Both the position numbers and the translations under genes were made by a program. A stretch of 64,000 nt of DNA from contig JAWPHD010003068.1 in the NCBI GenBank assembly GCA_037043455.1, positions 62,001 through 126,000 of the forward strand, given 5' to 3'. Below are positions 34,291 through 46,583 of this stretch, piece by piece. Origin of the DNA: Cyrtodaria siliqua (Eukaryota; Mollusca; Bivalvia; Adapedonta; Hiatellidae). Below the pieces are notes generated by a model. The model searched no databases and was not told the origin of the DNA. It saw only the letters and a program-made list of their open reading frames with translations. Position 1 is the stretch's first letter. Each line of letters starts with the position of its first letter.

Positions 34291-36216
34291 TCGCTGCGGG
34301 TTCGAATACAACTGGGACCTAAACCTCTCAGAAAGTGTAGATTTTTTACGGATTTATACAGTATTCGTTCTACCTAGGAAGCATTGGGTGGTCTGCCTCT
34401 ACCACAACAACCACCCCACCCCAACCCGTCATATATGACCTTAAACATTAGGAAACTCAGCGGGGTTTGAACTCAGAACGACTACGATTGCATGCTAAGC
34501 GGGTTCTCTATCGATATCGCCATAAAAGCTAGCTATGCGCCTGCGGCGAGACAGTAGTAACGCGCTTACAAATCTACTTACAAATCTACTTATTTAGCTA
34601 TACTACAGTTTATATTGTACTTCATATACGCGCATGTCCATTTATAGGGACACTGTCCGTAAGTAAGCAGATATTGAGCATAACCAAATAACCGTCTGAC
34701 TTTTATTCAGTGAAATGTATACATGAAAACATGAGGATAGACCCTAAGAAGTCTGTAGTAATACATTCGTGAGTTTGAAAAAAAAGAAGCTTTAATTATT
34801 ATTTGTAAATAAAGTGGGACCCACAATATTTACCTTTTCTACGATCACGTGACTTTCATTAGCGCATCAGGTTTTCACCATAGTATGTATTGAGTAATAT
34901 GTATAGCCCGCTTAGCTCAGCCGGGAAGGGTGGACAACTTCACGCTCACGCTCATTATTATTACCGCGAGTGTATTTTTAGTTCGGGCTGCGAGTTCAAA
35001 TGCCCAAAGCGGTTTTTCTTTTTTTGTACCGCGATTGAATTCCGTCAAACAATCTTGCTTTTAATTAGTAAATATTCAACAATGTTTAGTGTGTAATGTT
35101 TGCGAACAAAATAAGTGTGTGTTTTATAAGCTTAAAGTTACGGACATTGTCCCTTTAACTCAATACATTACAAAGGTCGACTGTTATACATAGTTTCAAA
35201 TATACTCAACCAACCAACTAGACATAACGTGTAAACATACTGTACCATTATTGTGTGAAAACAGAAAAGGTTTCAATATTTAAAATCTAAACATACGTAA
35301 TATTTATAGCATAATTTTTCGAGTATATGTGATTTATACTGCTTTTCGAGGGCCACAGGCCCGATAGTGCAGTATAAATCGCATACGAGAAAAATATGCT
35401 ATAAATGTTTTGTACCAGAGCCATTTATCCAACTACGCATGTGCAAGAAGTTTAAGGGCGTTGCAGTTTTCCGTAAAAATAACAACTCGATCCAATCAAG
35501 AAATAGCTTTATTACGCGGTATGTTTTGATTATTGCAGCCAATCGCCTTTGTATATTATTGGGCAAATGCAATGTCAAGGAGTGCTGTTTTGCTAATTGG
35601 TTAGTCGCTTCACTCATGTGTAAATTACAACTGCGCGCGCGTAAAATTGAGCAGACCGTGGTATAACTGCCGAATCTGTCATTTGTAGCACGGCTGAAAT
35701 ATATCGACATTTATAGCACGGTTTAGGCTCAGACCTTCAGGTTTATGAAAATTATATCATAAGCAAGAACAAAGAAAGCCATTAGAGCTATGGTACAAGT
35801 ATTTAATAGAGCATGAGTTCTGCACGTGTACGGGGTGATAATGCACGAGCGTGCAAGACTCATGCTCTATTGTATTTGTACCACAATAACTAACATATGC
35901 GGTGTATATCCTCGGGTATTACACGATGCATAGTGTGTATTTAGGCTATTGTGGTATAAGATATGATAATTACATTCCTACTGAATATTTATGCGGGTTA
36001 TTTTACACATCACGTTGGTAACTGCCTCATAGTTTATGACGATTATGCTGTTACCTGTGCTTTTGACATACATTGATATATGTAAATGGATTTGCATTGA
36101 ATACTCTATATCCTTATCTTCACGTACATTATTCGGGACGTGTAAGATACTACCGATATTATACACAATCAGGTCTATTATGAATCATCATACTAATGCT
36201 ACAGAGTGTCTTCAAA

Positions 36217-36753
36217 TGTATACCAACCTTCCTACAGCCAGAGATATACATTAATGTATACCAACCTTCCTACAGCCAGCGATATACATTAATGTATACC
36301 AACCTTCATACAGCCAGAGATATACATTAATGTATACCAACCTTCATACAACCAGAGATATACATTACTGTATACCAACCTTCCTACAGGCAGAGATATA
36401 CATTAATGTATACCGACCTTCCTACAGCCAGAGATATACATTAATGTATACCGACCTTCCTACAGCCAGAGATATACATTATTGTATACCGACCTTCTTA
36501 CAGCCAGAGATATTCATTAATGTATACCGACATTCCTACAGCCAGAGATATACATTAATGTATACCAACCTTCATACAGCTAGAGATATACATTAATGTA
36601 TACCAACCTTCCTACAGCCAGTGATATACATTACCGTATACCAACCTTCATACAGCCAGAGATATACATTAATGTAAACCAACCTTCCTACAGCCAGTGA
36701 TATACATTACCGTATACCAACCTTCCTACAGCCAGTGATATACATTACTGTAC
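36217..36753. repeat. 38 bp minisatellite, about 14 copies
   Basis: The unit is the same as at 2823-3475. The order of variant units differs between the arrays, so they changed after duplication. Confidence 0.93.
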
Positions 36754-37979
36754 TTTCAACTAAATAACTAAGCTTAATATATAGATCGGAATACATGCTA
36801 CCATATGTTGTAACAGTACTCTGGGAGTTTGACCCCGTGACCTGAATGCAATTCCAGCTTTTCAGAATCTGAGAGGAATATAATGGTAAGTTACCAAACT
36901 AAAGTATATAAGCGAAAACTAGTTATCTGTGCTTGACACAGTGGTATGAAATCCAATCCTAACCTGTTGTTATTCACTGTTTTTACAAGGTTTCTTCACT
37001 GACCGATATAACTTCATAAAAAAAACACGGGGACGGGTGGGAGAGGTGACTTGTGGTTAGAGGAATTGCAGTGTCACACAGAGCTTGAGCTTTTATTGGT
37101 ACAATATTAGTTACAATAATATTTTACATGATACAAACGTTTATTAGTTTATACATTATACATGCTTTGTTGGACCTCATTTTTAACAGAACGCATTCTT
37201 CAAACAATAATCATGTCATGTGTGAAGGATACGGTCGCATTCTTCACATTTTGCAAATGTGACAAATGCGTTCTGGCCTTTTGGCGAATTTTAGCAGAAA
37301 TGGATCTTTCACACTTGTGTTAAGAAAGTTTTAGACCGTTGGTTTGTAATCACTTTCCCATCACAAACATGAGTTTGAGTCCCGCTGTGGTCAAACTATT
37401 CACGTCTGGAAACTGTCTGGATTGTGGACTACCCTGGTCTAAATGACCGATAGACTGCTTCACTGCGCATGTACCGTTGCAAAAAAGACAATTTTTAATT
37501 GACGGCTCTTTAGCAAGAAAAGACAACTCCGCGAAGAAAGTTGGAAACCGCAGACGCATATGCTAATGCAAACTTCTTTGATACACCGACCTCCAGATTC
37601 ACAATCAACGCGCTACCAACTGCGCTAACGGGCACGAAAACATATTCCTAAAGGTAATAGATGTCACGAAAATATTGGTTAGGGTTTTAATGCAATATTA
37701 GCGGAACTATTCAAGTTTGGCCTTATCTTATAAAATGTACCTTGAGTTAAACTAATAATTCGCCATTAAACGAAACGATGTGCGCGTACATCATCCAGGT
37801 CAGGGTCATAACCTTATCCCGGTCACCGCAACCCTATTTTTTTTATAGTCATTCTATTCATACCGCTTTTTCAAGTAGGATATTTCGACAGCCAGTCGGT
37901 AAGTCAGGCTGACAGAGGGACGGACCGACAGACCATCGGACAGACAGATAAATATGCGAAAGTTTTTGTCGATTGTCAT

Positions 37980-39870
37980 AACTAGTTATTCGGTAGTATA
38001 TGAGGTTATGTTTATGTCGATATAACCGCACCTAGTTATTATTTAGTATGTGCGGTTATGTTTATGTCGATTTTCACAACTAGTTATTCGTTAGTATGTG
38101 CGGTTATGTTTATATCGATTGTCATAAATAGTTATTCGTAAGTATGTGCGGTTATGTTTATGTCGATTGTCACACCTAGTTATTCGTTAGTACATGTAGT
38201 GCAGTTATGTTTATGTCAATTATCACAACTAGTTATTACTTTTTTATTTGCGGTTATGTTTATCTCGATGTATCCGCATCTAGTTATTCGTTAGTATGTG
38301 CGGTTATATGTATGTCAATTGCCGCAACTAGTTATTCATTAGTATTCATAATTTTCCATTGCAGAGATGTTGAGATTTAATCTTATTTTCAGTAGGTGAT
38401 AAAATGTGTGTTACTCGGTTGTTATCCTTAGGTTCTATAGTAAAATAAAAATCTTTGTCAGAATAAACAGACGATAATGTTCAAGATTTTGATTTTGAAA
38501 GGTACATATTTTGAATCAATCTGCATGAATGTTCATGAAATATGCAGGGTTTTACAATAATCACACTGTAGATACTTTAATTTTAACAGTAAACTTGGTT
38601 GAACATCAAGGATAAAAACCGAGTTTATCACCTACCAGAATGTATTATGCATGTCTTATTTCTGGTCACTGATTGGTCAGTTGTTTTGATGATGCTCTAT
38701 CAAAATGATGAATGTGCGGTTATGTTTATTTCCATTGTCACAAATAGTTATTAGTTAGTATGTGCGGTTATGTTTATCTCGATGTAACCGCAACTAGTTA
38801 TTCGTTTTTCGTTAGTATGTGCGGTTATGTGTATGTCAATTGCCACAACTAGTTATTCGTTAGTATGTGCGGTTATGTGTATGTCAATTGCCATAACTAG
38901 TTATTCGTTAATATATGCGGTATGTTTATGTCGATGTAATCGCAACTAGTTATTCGTTAGTTTGTGCGGTTATGTGTATGTCAATTGTCACAACTAGTTA
39001 TTCGTTAGTATGTGCGGTTATGTTTATGTCGATGTAACCGCAACTAGTTATTCGTTAGTATGTGCGGTTATGTGTATGTCAATTGCCACAACTAGTTATT
39101 CGTTAGTATATGCGGTTATGTGTATGTCAATTGCCACAACTAGTTACTCGTTAGTACGTGCGGTTATGTTTATGTAAATGTAACCGCAACTAGTCATTCG
39201 CTAGTTTGTGCGGTTATGCGTATGTCAATGTAACCGCAACTAGTTATTCGTTAGTATGTGCGGTTATGTGTATATCAATTGCCGCAACTAGTTATTCATT
39301 AGTATGTGCGGTTATGTTTATTTCAATTGTCACAACTAGTTATTAGTTAGTATGTGCGGTTATGTTTATCTTGATGTAACCGCGACTAGTTTTTTGTTTT
39401 TCGTTAGTGTGTGCGGTTATGTATATGTCAATTGCCACAACTAGTTATTCGTTAGTATGTGCGGTTATGTTTATGTCGATGTAACTGGAACTAGTTATTC
39501 GTTAGTATGTGCGGTTATGTGTATGTCAATTGTCATAACTAGTTATTCGTTAACATATGCGCTTATGTTTAGTCGATGTTATCGCGACTAGTTATTCGTT
39601 AGTTTGTGCGGTTATGTGTATGTCAGTTGCCACAACTAGTTATTCGTTAGTATATGCGGTTATGTGTATGCCAATTGCCACAACTAGTTATTCGTTAAGA
39701 CGTGCGGTTATGTGTATGTCAATGTAATCGCAACTAGTTATTCGTTAGTATGTGCGGTTATGTGTATGTCAATTGCCACAACTAGTTATTCGTTAGTACG
39801 TGCGGTTATGTGTATGTCAATATAACCGGAACTAGTTATTCGTTAGTATGTGCGGTTATATGATGTCAAT
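37980..39870. repeat. 48-50 bp minisatellite, interrupted
   Basis: Units carry GTGCGGTTATGTTTATGTCG or GTTATGTGTATGTCAATTGC, then ACTAGTTATTCGTTAGTATG. Two unit types, one ending its first half GATGTAACCGCAACTAG and one CAATTGCCACAACTAG, alternate irregularly. The array is split at 38345-38713 by unrelated sequence. Confidence 0.93.
38345..38713. mobile_element. Insert with subterminal inverted repeats
   Basis: About 370 bases interrupt the minisatellite. AGTAGGTGATAAA and GGTTGTTATCCTT at 38391-38430 are mirrored by AAGGATAAAAACC and TTTATCACCTACC at 38609-38637. The outer ends do not pair clearly, so this is a likely MITE or foldback with uncertain limits. Confidence 0.6.
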
Positions 39871-39879
39871 TGTCATCAG

Positions 39880-41020
39880 TTTCGGAATATGAAACATCAA
39901 ACCACGTTTTCCAGTAACCGTCCTTCGGTAATCGGTCTCGATTTTGACTTATACATTAGGGTAGACCGAGTAGACTGGTACGCGGCACGTTCACCCAAAT
40001 GCGCCATAAATCACGCATTCAAAGTCCGGTCTTTACTAACCTTCGAAATACACTCACAATATTCTTTCAAATAACATCGAAACCGATCTACTTTCCTGCA
40101 CACTAAAGAGACACTTGGCAATCTTGAAGTTTCTATCATTCATTAAAATAAGGATCTATATTTATTAATCAAGTTTTTTGAATATAATCAAATAAAATGT
40201 TGAGTTTTCAGTTATAAATAGTTGGTGCTGTATTTTCTACAGTAAGTAATATGCATAACCAGTTTGCTTTATACTGTTCTTATAATTAATATTGATGTAA
40301 GTTATGTAACTAACAGGACGCCGCGATTTTGAAAACAAATCACAATTGCCCTGTGTCCCTTTAATTAGTTATTTCGTAATGCATACACAAAGTTACTATC
40401 GACATAATCTAATTCATTCCCTCGTAATGCATACACAGAAAGTGCATTTAACTCAGACTCTTTCTTGTACAGTAATCGAAGGTTAAGTTGCCTGTGATTT
40501 CATACACGGTAACTATTGGTACGAGTGGAACAGCTGATAAGCCATACTGCTTGGGATTAAATGTTGGCATGGTTGGTGTGGATAGATAGGAAACACATAA
40601 TGGCCACATATACTCTCATGAAACAAAAAATACTGTTACATTTTGGAAACCTCTTATTAATTAGAAAGATACCTACAGGGTATGTATTACGTGTGGTGTG
40701 TATTACGTGCGGTGTGTATTACGTGTGGTGTGTATTTACTTTTGAAAACCTTTCAAAGGTAATGTCTACCTGTTGTTTTGCTGTATAGCTAAATAAGTAA
40801 ATCATTGGAATGTAAACGTCGTGTTTTTAATCTAAATTATAAACCACAAGCCGCGTTAATATGTAGCATATATCGACCGACCCACACAAATATCCATATC
40901 ACTATTCCATACCTTCACTGGCGGAAAAAGACTTGCACTGCTCGTTATCTATCTCATCTGGATGTTACTTGTAACGAGGCAGTGTGCTGGAAATAATACT
41001 TCAAGTGCATTGTGTATATT
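39880..41020. other. Intergenic sequence
   Basis: It contains three short GTGTATTACGTGYGGT repeats at about 40682-40735. ORFs of 60-75 codons have no recognisable features. Confidence 0.5.
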
Positions 41021-42733
41021 CGGCATGGAGTAAAAACTGGGCTGGAGTCTTGGAGTGAGTTTTGGAGTCCGTGTTTGGAATGTTTCCACTTTTAACATTT
41101 ATGATATTGTCGAATATTCGGCCATGAAGAGCAACGGAACTTGATATGAAAATAACGCACTCAGAGTAGAGTACAAACAAGAAATATCACTTTAAGTGAT
41201 AAATGCCCCCGAAATGTCATTTGACCTCTAAGTATGACATTGGCCTTGGAGCCATGGACATGGATTTGTGACACCTCATTTGGTTGTGGTAAGCACTTGT
41301 GCCAAGTTATTTGAAAATCCGTTCAGGCATGCAAAAGCTATTGACCGGAAACGATTTGACCTTTGACCTCTAAATGTGACCTTGACCTTGGGGCCACAGA
41401 CCTGGATTTTGTGCGTGACACATCGTCTTGTTGTGGTGAGCACATGTGCCAAGTTATTTTAAAATCCGTCCATGAATACCAGAGTTATTGACCGGACACA
41501 ATTTGACTTTTGACCTCCAAGTGTGACCTTGACATTGAAGACCTGGGTTTTGCGCGCGACACATCGTCTTGTTATGGTGATCACTTGTGCCAAGTTATTT
41601 AAAAATCCCTGCAGGGGTTGTAACGTTACGGTCAGGACACGAAATTGCATACCTGTTTTTCACCTATGAACTGCAAATGTGACCTTGACCTTTGAGGTCC
41701 GGACCTGGGTTTTGCGCGCGACAAATCGTCTTGTTATGGTGATCACTTGTGCCAAGTAATTCAAAAAATCCCTGCAGGGGTTGTGACGTTACGGTCCGGA
41801 CACGAAATTACGTACCTGTTTTTGACCTATAAACTTCAAGTGTAACCTTGACTTTTGAGGTACGGATCTGGGTTTTGCGGCGTCTTGTTATGGTGATCAC
41901 TTGTGCCAAATTATTTAAAAATCCCTGCAGTGGTTGTGACGTTACGGTCCGGACACGAAATTGCGTACTTGTTTTTGACCTATGAACTTCAAGTGTGACC
42001 TTGACCTTTGAGGTACGGACCTGGTTTTGCGGGGGACACATCGTCTTGTTATGGTGATCACTTGTGCCAAGTTATTTAAAAATCCTTGCAGTGGTTGTGA
42101 AGTTACGGTCCGGACACGAACTTAGGAATGACAGACAGAATCCGGACCGACGGACGGACAGACGGATGGAGGGTGCGATAACTATATGCCCCCGAAGAAT
42201 TCTATACCGATTATATTGTTTTATTAAAACAACAGTGATCGAGTTACCTCAAGTCGTATCATAACTTAATTTAGTAATGTTGAGCATGCACATTTTGATT
42301 GTTCCATAATGATTTGATGATGTCTACGTATGTTAATTAGCATCAGTGATTGACTGGCAACTCAATAGTCTCATTAGGATCGTATTTACCTCTGAAACAA
42401 GATATTGATTAAACAATATTAATTTCATACAAGTAACTAGTCTGCCATAAACACTTCAAGCAATGTGACTTGCAACATTGCATATACTGGTTCATGTGTG
42501 GTATTAAAGCATATGATAAGGTGTGGGAAAGCAGGTGAAAGTAATGATCTCTAAAACCAAATGTGAGTGAATTATATAAAACTAATCAGTTCAAATTTGC
42601 AGAAAAGGCGACTCCAAGAATTGACTCCTAAAATGACTCTTAAAACATCCCAACAATACACTCCACCGCCACTCCAACACTACACTTCAACACTCCACTC
42701 CAAGACTCCAACCCAGATTTTACCCTGTGCCCG
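41021..42733. mobile_element. 1.7 kb region bounded by inverted repeats
   Basis: Bases 41021-41056 read in reverse give ACTCCAAGACTCCAGCCCAG, and 42697-42716 carries ACTCCAAGACTCCAACCCAG; the match extends through TTTTAC to near-equal CATGCCG and GTGCCCG ends. The interior holds the 150 bp array and a GACGGACGGACAGACGG tail. This could be a composite non-autonomous element or two copies of a dispersed repeat in opposite orientation. No clear target duplication is visible. Confidence 0.5.
41200..42200. repeat. Diverged tandem array, about 150 bp, six units
   Basis: TTGTGCCAAGTTATTT-like words recur near 41298, 41445, 41587, 41748, 41902 and 42063. GTGACCTTGACCTTTGAGG and CCCTGCAGGGGTTGTGACG lie between them. 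TGCCCCCGAA occurs near both ends (41203 and 42188). I associate this array with mollusc genomes. Confidence 0.85.
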
Positions 42734-42739
42734 TATGTT

Positions 42740-43420
42740 CTAGAAATTCCATAGAAAATTGGAAAATTATAACTAGGATTTGTTCTTCACCACAATCTGG
42801 GTAAGGGCTTTTCAAATAAGATGTATTGTTAGTTATATTACATTGATACTCTACACAACGATTGGTCAAATGCTATATGATTGTGTGCATTGTATATATG
42901 TTCTATAAATCGCTAAGCTGTGTAGCGAATAAAGCGCGTTAATATATACATGTGTCGTAGATTAGATGTCTGGAGAGATTCACTGTAACACATCTGGCAG
43001 TGTAAATGTAACATGTTTCAAAAAGTAAAACAAGTTAAAAACACACTTAAAATGCAATTTTCTTTGATGTTAACATGTGAAGTATTTTAAACAAAGTAAG
43101 AATGATGACTAAAACTAATTGGGTGCTACTATATTAAACATAATCCTACCAATCATGTTTTAAGATGCATCCAACAATAATTGTGTAATACATCTAAAGT
43201 TTGTTATACTACGCAATTTTACAGATACTCATAGGTATACACTATACAAACTAATACTCGTGTAACGTTACAATGATTTGAACTAAAACCCCATAACAGT
43301 TACGCATAAAACATCAAGACTAATAGACGGGCATTTAGTTTAAGTTGTAGCATGGTCGATGAAATTACCTTTGTATTTGTACAGGTGTAAATAATAAAAT
43401 TGAAAATACTACTTGTCATA
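42740..43420. other. Intergenic sequence
   Basis: AT-rich, with no repeat or ORF I can support. Confidence 0.5.
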
Positions 43421-43424
43421 TATC

Positions 43425-44125
43425 TGTCAAGACCAGTGACCGTAGTAGAGTTCATTGAAAGACCAAATAGCGTAGCAGAGATACGAGTAAGAACAGTGAC
43501 CGTAGAAGAGTTAAGTGTAAGACTAATGACCGTCGCTGAGTTAAGTGTAAGACCAATGACCGTAGCAGAGTTTTGTATAAGACCAATGACCGTAGTAGAG
43601 TTAACTGTAATACCAGTGATCATAGCAGATTTCTGTATAAGACCAGTGACCATAGTAGAGTTAACTGTAATACCAGTGACCATAGCAGATTTCTGTATAA
43701 GACCAGTGACCGTAGTAGGTTAAGTTGAAGACCAATGGCTATAGCAGAGTTATGTGTAAGACAAGATACCTTAGTATAGTTAAATGTAAGACCAATGACC
43801 GTAGTCGAGTTCTGTATATCGACCAGTGACCGTAGTAGATTTCTGTATAAGACCAGTGACCGTAGTGGAGTTAAGTAAAAGACCAATGACCGTATTAGAA
43901 TTACGTGTAAGACCAATGATCGTGGTAGCGTTCTGTGTAAATCCAATAACCGTAGTAGAGTTAAGTATAAGACCAATGACCGTATCAGATTTTTGTGTAA
44001 GACCAATGATGGTAGTAGAGTTATGTGTAAGACAAGTGACTAGAGCAGAGTTCTGTTTGTGCGACTTATGATTGTAGCGTTGTTCTGTTTGAGACCAGTG
44101 GCCAAAGTGTAAGAACAATGACCGT
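43425..44125. repeat. 30 bp minisatellite, about 23 copies
   Basis: The unit is GTAAGACCAATGACCGTAGT followed by AGAGTTAAGT, with many variants. The 30-base period opens frames on both strands; none looks like a protein. Confidence 0.93.
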
Positions 44126-44459
44126 AGTGCATGTGAAGCGTACTCTCTACTGATATGTATGGGCGGCCAAACCCATCAAAGCATATGACTTACTTCAGAC
44201 GATTTCTCTTGTCTCTCGATTTAGCAAAACAACAGTCCATTCAATAACTTTTGTCTTTTAATTTAACGTCTTATTAAACCATTTAATGTACTTTTTCAGA
44301 CCGTTCAATATAAGTGTAAACCGTTTGATGAAAACACGAATCTAATCGTTTAATAATAGATGAAACCGTTAATGAAAGCTTTCGAACCATCTAATAAGTT
44401 ATGAACTAATTTAACAAAAATCCAAACCTCAATGTTACATTTTTATAACGATGAAATAC

Positions 44460-44930
44460 TAAAATATAAAGGTCAAGATCACACTGAAGGTCATTATATC
44501 GGTTAAATACTCATTTTTTCTTCACGAAAACTTAACGTTGGCTATAACTTTCTCATTTCTTGATATTTCTTCATCAAATTTTCAATATATACTCATCATG
44601 ACAACATCGACATGACCATACTAAAATATACAGGTCAAGGTCACACTGAAGGTCACGAAAACTTAACGTTGGTTATAACTTTCTCATTTCTTGATATTTC
44701 TTTATCAAACTTTCAATAAAAACTCATCATGACAACATCGACATGAACATACTAAAATATAAAGGTCAAGGTCACACTAAAGGTCATTATATGGGTTATA
44801 TACTTATTTGTTTATTCACGAAAACTTAGTCAGGCCAGTTTGTCAAGGTCATTTATCTGGGTCCAAAAAACCTTGTTATACTGACAAAGCTCTGACAGGC
44901 ACACACGTGTTCCGCGGAACACCCGTGTAG
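44460..44930. repeat. Tandem repeat, 130-160 bp, three units, palindromic end
   Basis: AAAATATAMAGGTCAAGRTCACACT starts units at 44461, 44622 and 44753. The block ends with the perfect palindrome TGTTCCGCGGAACA (44908-44921) flanked by ACACG and CCCGTGT. Confidence 0.8.
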
Positions 44931-45407
44931 TAAATGTAATGTGTCACCCTTCCTCTCTGTAATGTGTCACCTTTTCTCTCTGCAATTGAAATACGCAAAT
45001 AATAACATTTTAAAATCTTACATATATGTCGAAAATTCATATTGTAATGTATAATATTTTTACTCCCTTGCAGAGCCTCGGAAAAAGAATGTCAGATTTC
45101 TTGAGGAAAAGGAGAAATTACAGACAAACAAGTAGTTCCTACAAATAGATTATTTTTCAAAACTTCTGCATTGTTAGCAAATATCACATACTAATCAAAA
45201 CACATACACACACAAATATGTCGCGGTACCAGGTCGATATCTGACGATAATGGATATTGTTTTTATAAAACAACGCACGAGTAGCCTAAATAACATAATT
45301 ATTGTTTCAGCATATATTTGTTAATAACACGAACGAACACATGCCGTTGTGTTTTGCAAGCGGTATAAAAGGACTTTATATATGTTGTAGAATTGTGAAT
45401 CGAAGCA

Positions 45408-45630
45408 TCGTGGTGTAGTGGTGTATTGGTTATAGCGTCTGCCTTGCATTCGGGAGGTCGTGGGTTCGAGTCCTCTGACCGCGCCATACCAAAGACTTTA
45501 AAAATGGAGTGGTCACGTGCAACCCTTGCCTGACGAGAAAATAATGGGTAGTGCTACGACTGATTGACCAGTGTCAGAATAATGTGACTGGCTGGGTGGG
45601 TGGGGGTATCATGTCTACTTCATATATATG
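45408..45630 (+). mobile_element. tRNA-derived SINE
   Basis: The head carries GTGGTGTAGTGGTGTATTGG, GCGTCTGCCTTGCATTCGGG with a TGC (Ala-type) anticodon position, and a perfect B box GGTTCGAGTCC at about 45464. The body continues TACCAAAGACTTTAAAAATGG and GTGTCAGAATAATGTGACTGG, a sequence I recall from SINEs widespread in molluscs. The 3' edge is uncertain. Confidence 0.75.
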
Positions 45631-46583
45631 TAATGCAAAAATGTCACGTTATATAGCAAATACATTCATGTTTATTTTGACATTTGTGTCATGTTCATAG
45701 AAGGTCTTCATCAACATCCCTCTGTATTGTTTCAGATGCTACTTGAGTGATGGTAGGAAAAAAGGACATTGGCTCCATCGAAAAAATAAAGTGTTTACAA
45801 TAGAATGTACAGCAACTTTGCAATTTTGCGGGTGAAAAAGGTTCGAGGCCCATTCTGCATATTTCGTCCTCGATTTAAATGGAGAGGGTTGCCGGGAACG
45901 TACATTCCTTTTGGTGCCATATAACAATTTGGCTGTGTCGTGCACCGCTAGACCCAATTCAACAACTTAACTCATTGAAATGCAGTTAGTGCTAATATAT
46001 TATGTAAACATGTTACCTCCCTTAGTAATAGAACTAGTTTTTACAATACAATACAACGTTTATTGAGAAAGCCAATCATATCATAGCGTATTCCACACAA
46101 TGTACAGACATATAAGAGTAAAGATACAAAGCAACATGTAATTAAAATTACATACTTGGCATATTAATATTAATCGTCTAAGACAAGTTCTAGGCTATTG
46201 TTTTTTTGTGTTATATTTACACGAGCATATTTGTGTTTTACTTATATTGCCTATTGATGCTGCCTTGTTGGTTAGAGTTTAGATCATGGCGGGGATTTCT
46301 TTATTTACACTGTCTTGTTTTAATGGGATGACAGTAGGGTAAGTGTGAGGTTTGGTGCACCCTAGAACCGGTTTAAACCCCCAGTGGCCTACTTTGCCAC
46401 TGACCGTTCCAAGGCGGTAGCCCTATTGTCAACCCTTTTGTGTTTGTGATGTCGTTTGCATTTTGTATTACTTTTGCCTTTTCGTTTGTCTGTTTGCGTG
46501 TTTGTTTTTGTGTTTTGTGGTTGACTGTCGTCCTTGAATGCTGCTTCCCTGTCCGATATTTTTATACTTCTTTACTAGTATAT

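Larger units (their letters stand above)
33354..37855. repeat. Large segmental duplication, copy 2
   Basis: It matches 1-6933 in order and orientation and lacks 4219-6570. It includes the same tRNA-like heads, both hairpins (35302-35406 intact, 35808-35868 shortened) and the 38 bp array. A 13-base segment at the small palindrome 2086-2100 of copy 1 is missing near 35520. A 12-base CAAATCTACTTA duplication is added near 34570. Confidence 0.93.

Noticed and set aside
39850..40074. 74-codon ORF after the 48-50 bp array
   Set aside because: It starts inside the satellite and shows no domain.
43300..44118. Long frames in the 30 bp array
   Set aside because: The ten-codon period keeps several frames open on both strands. 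No start context or domain supports a gene.
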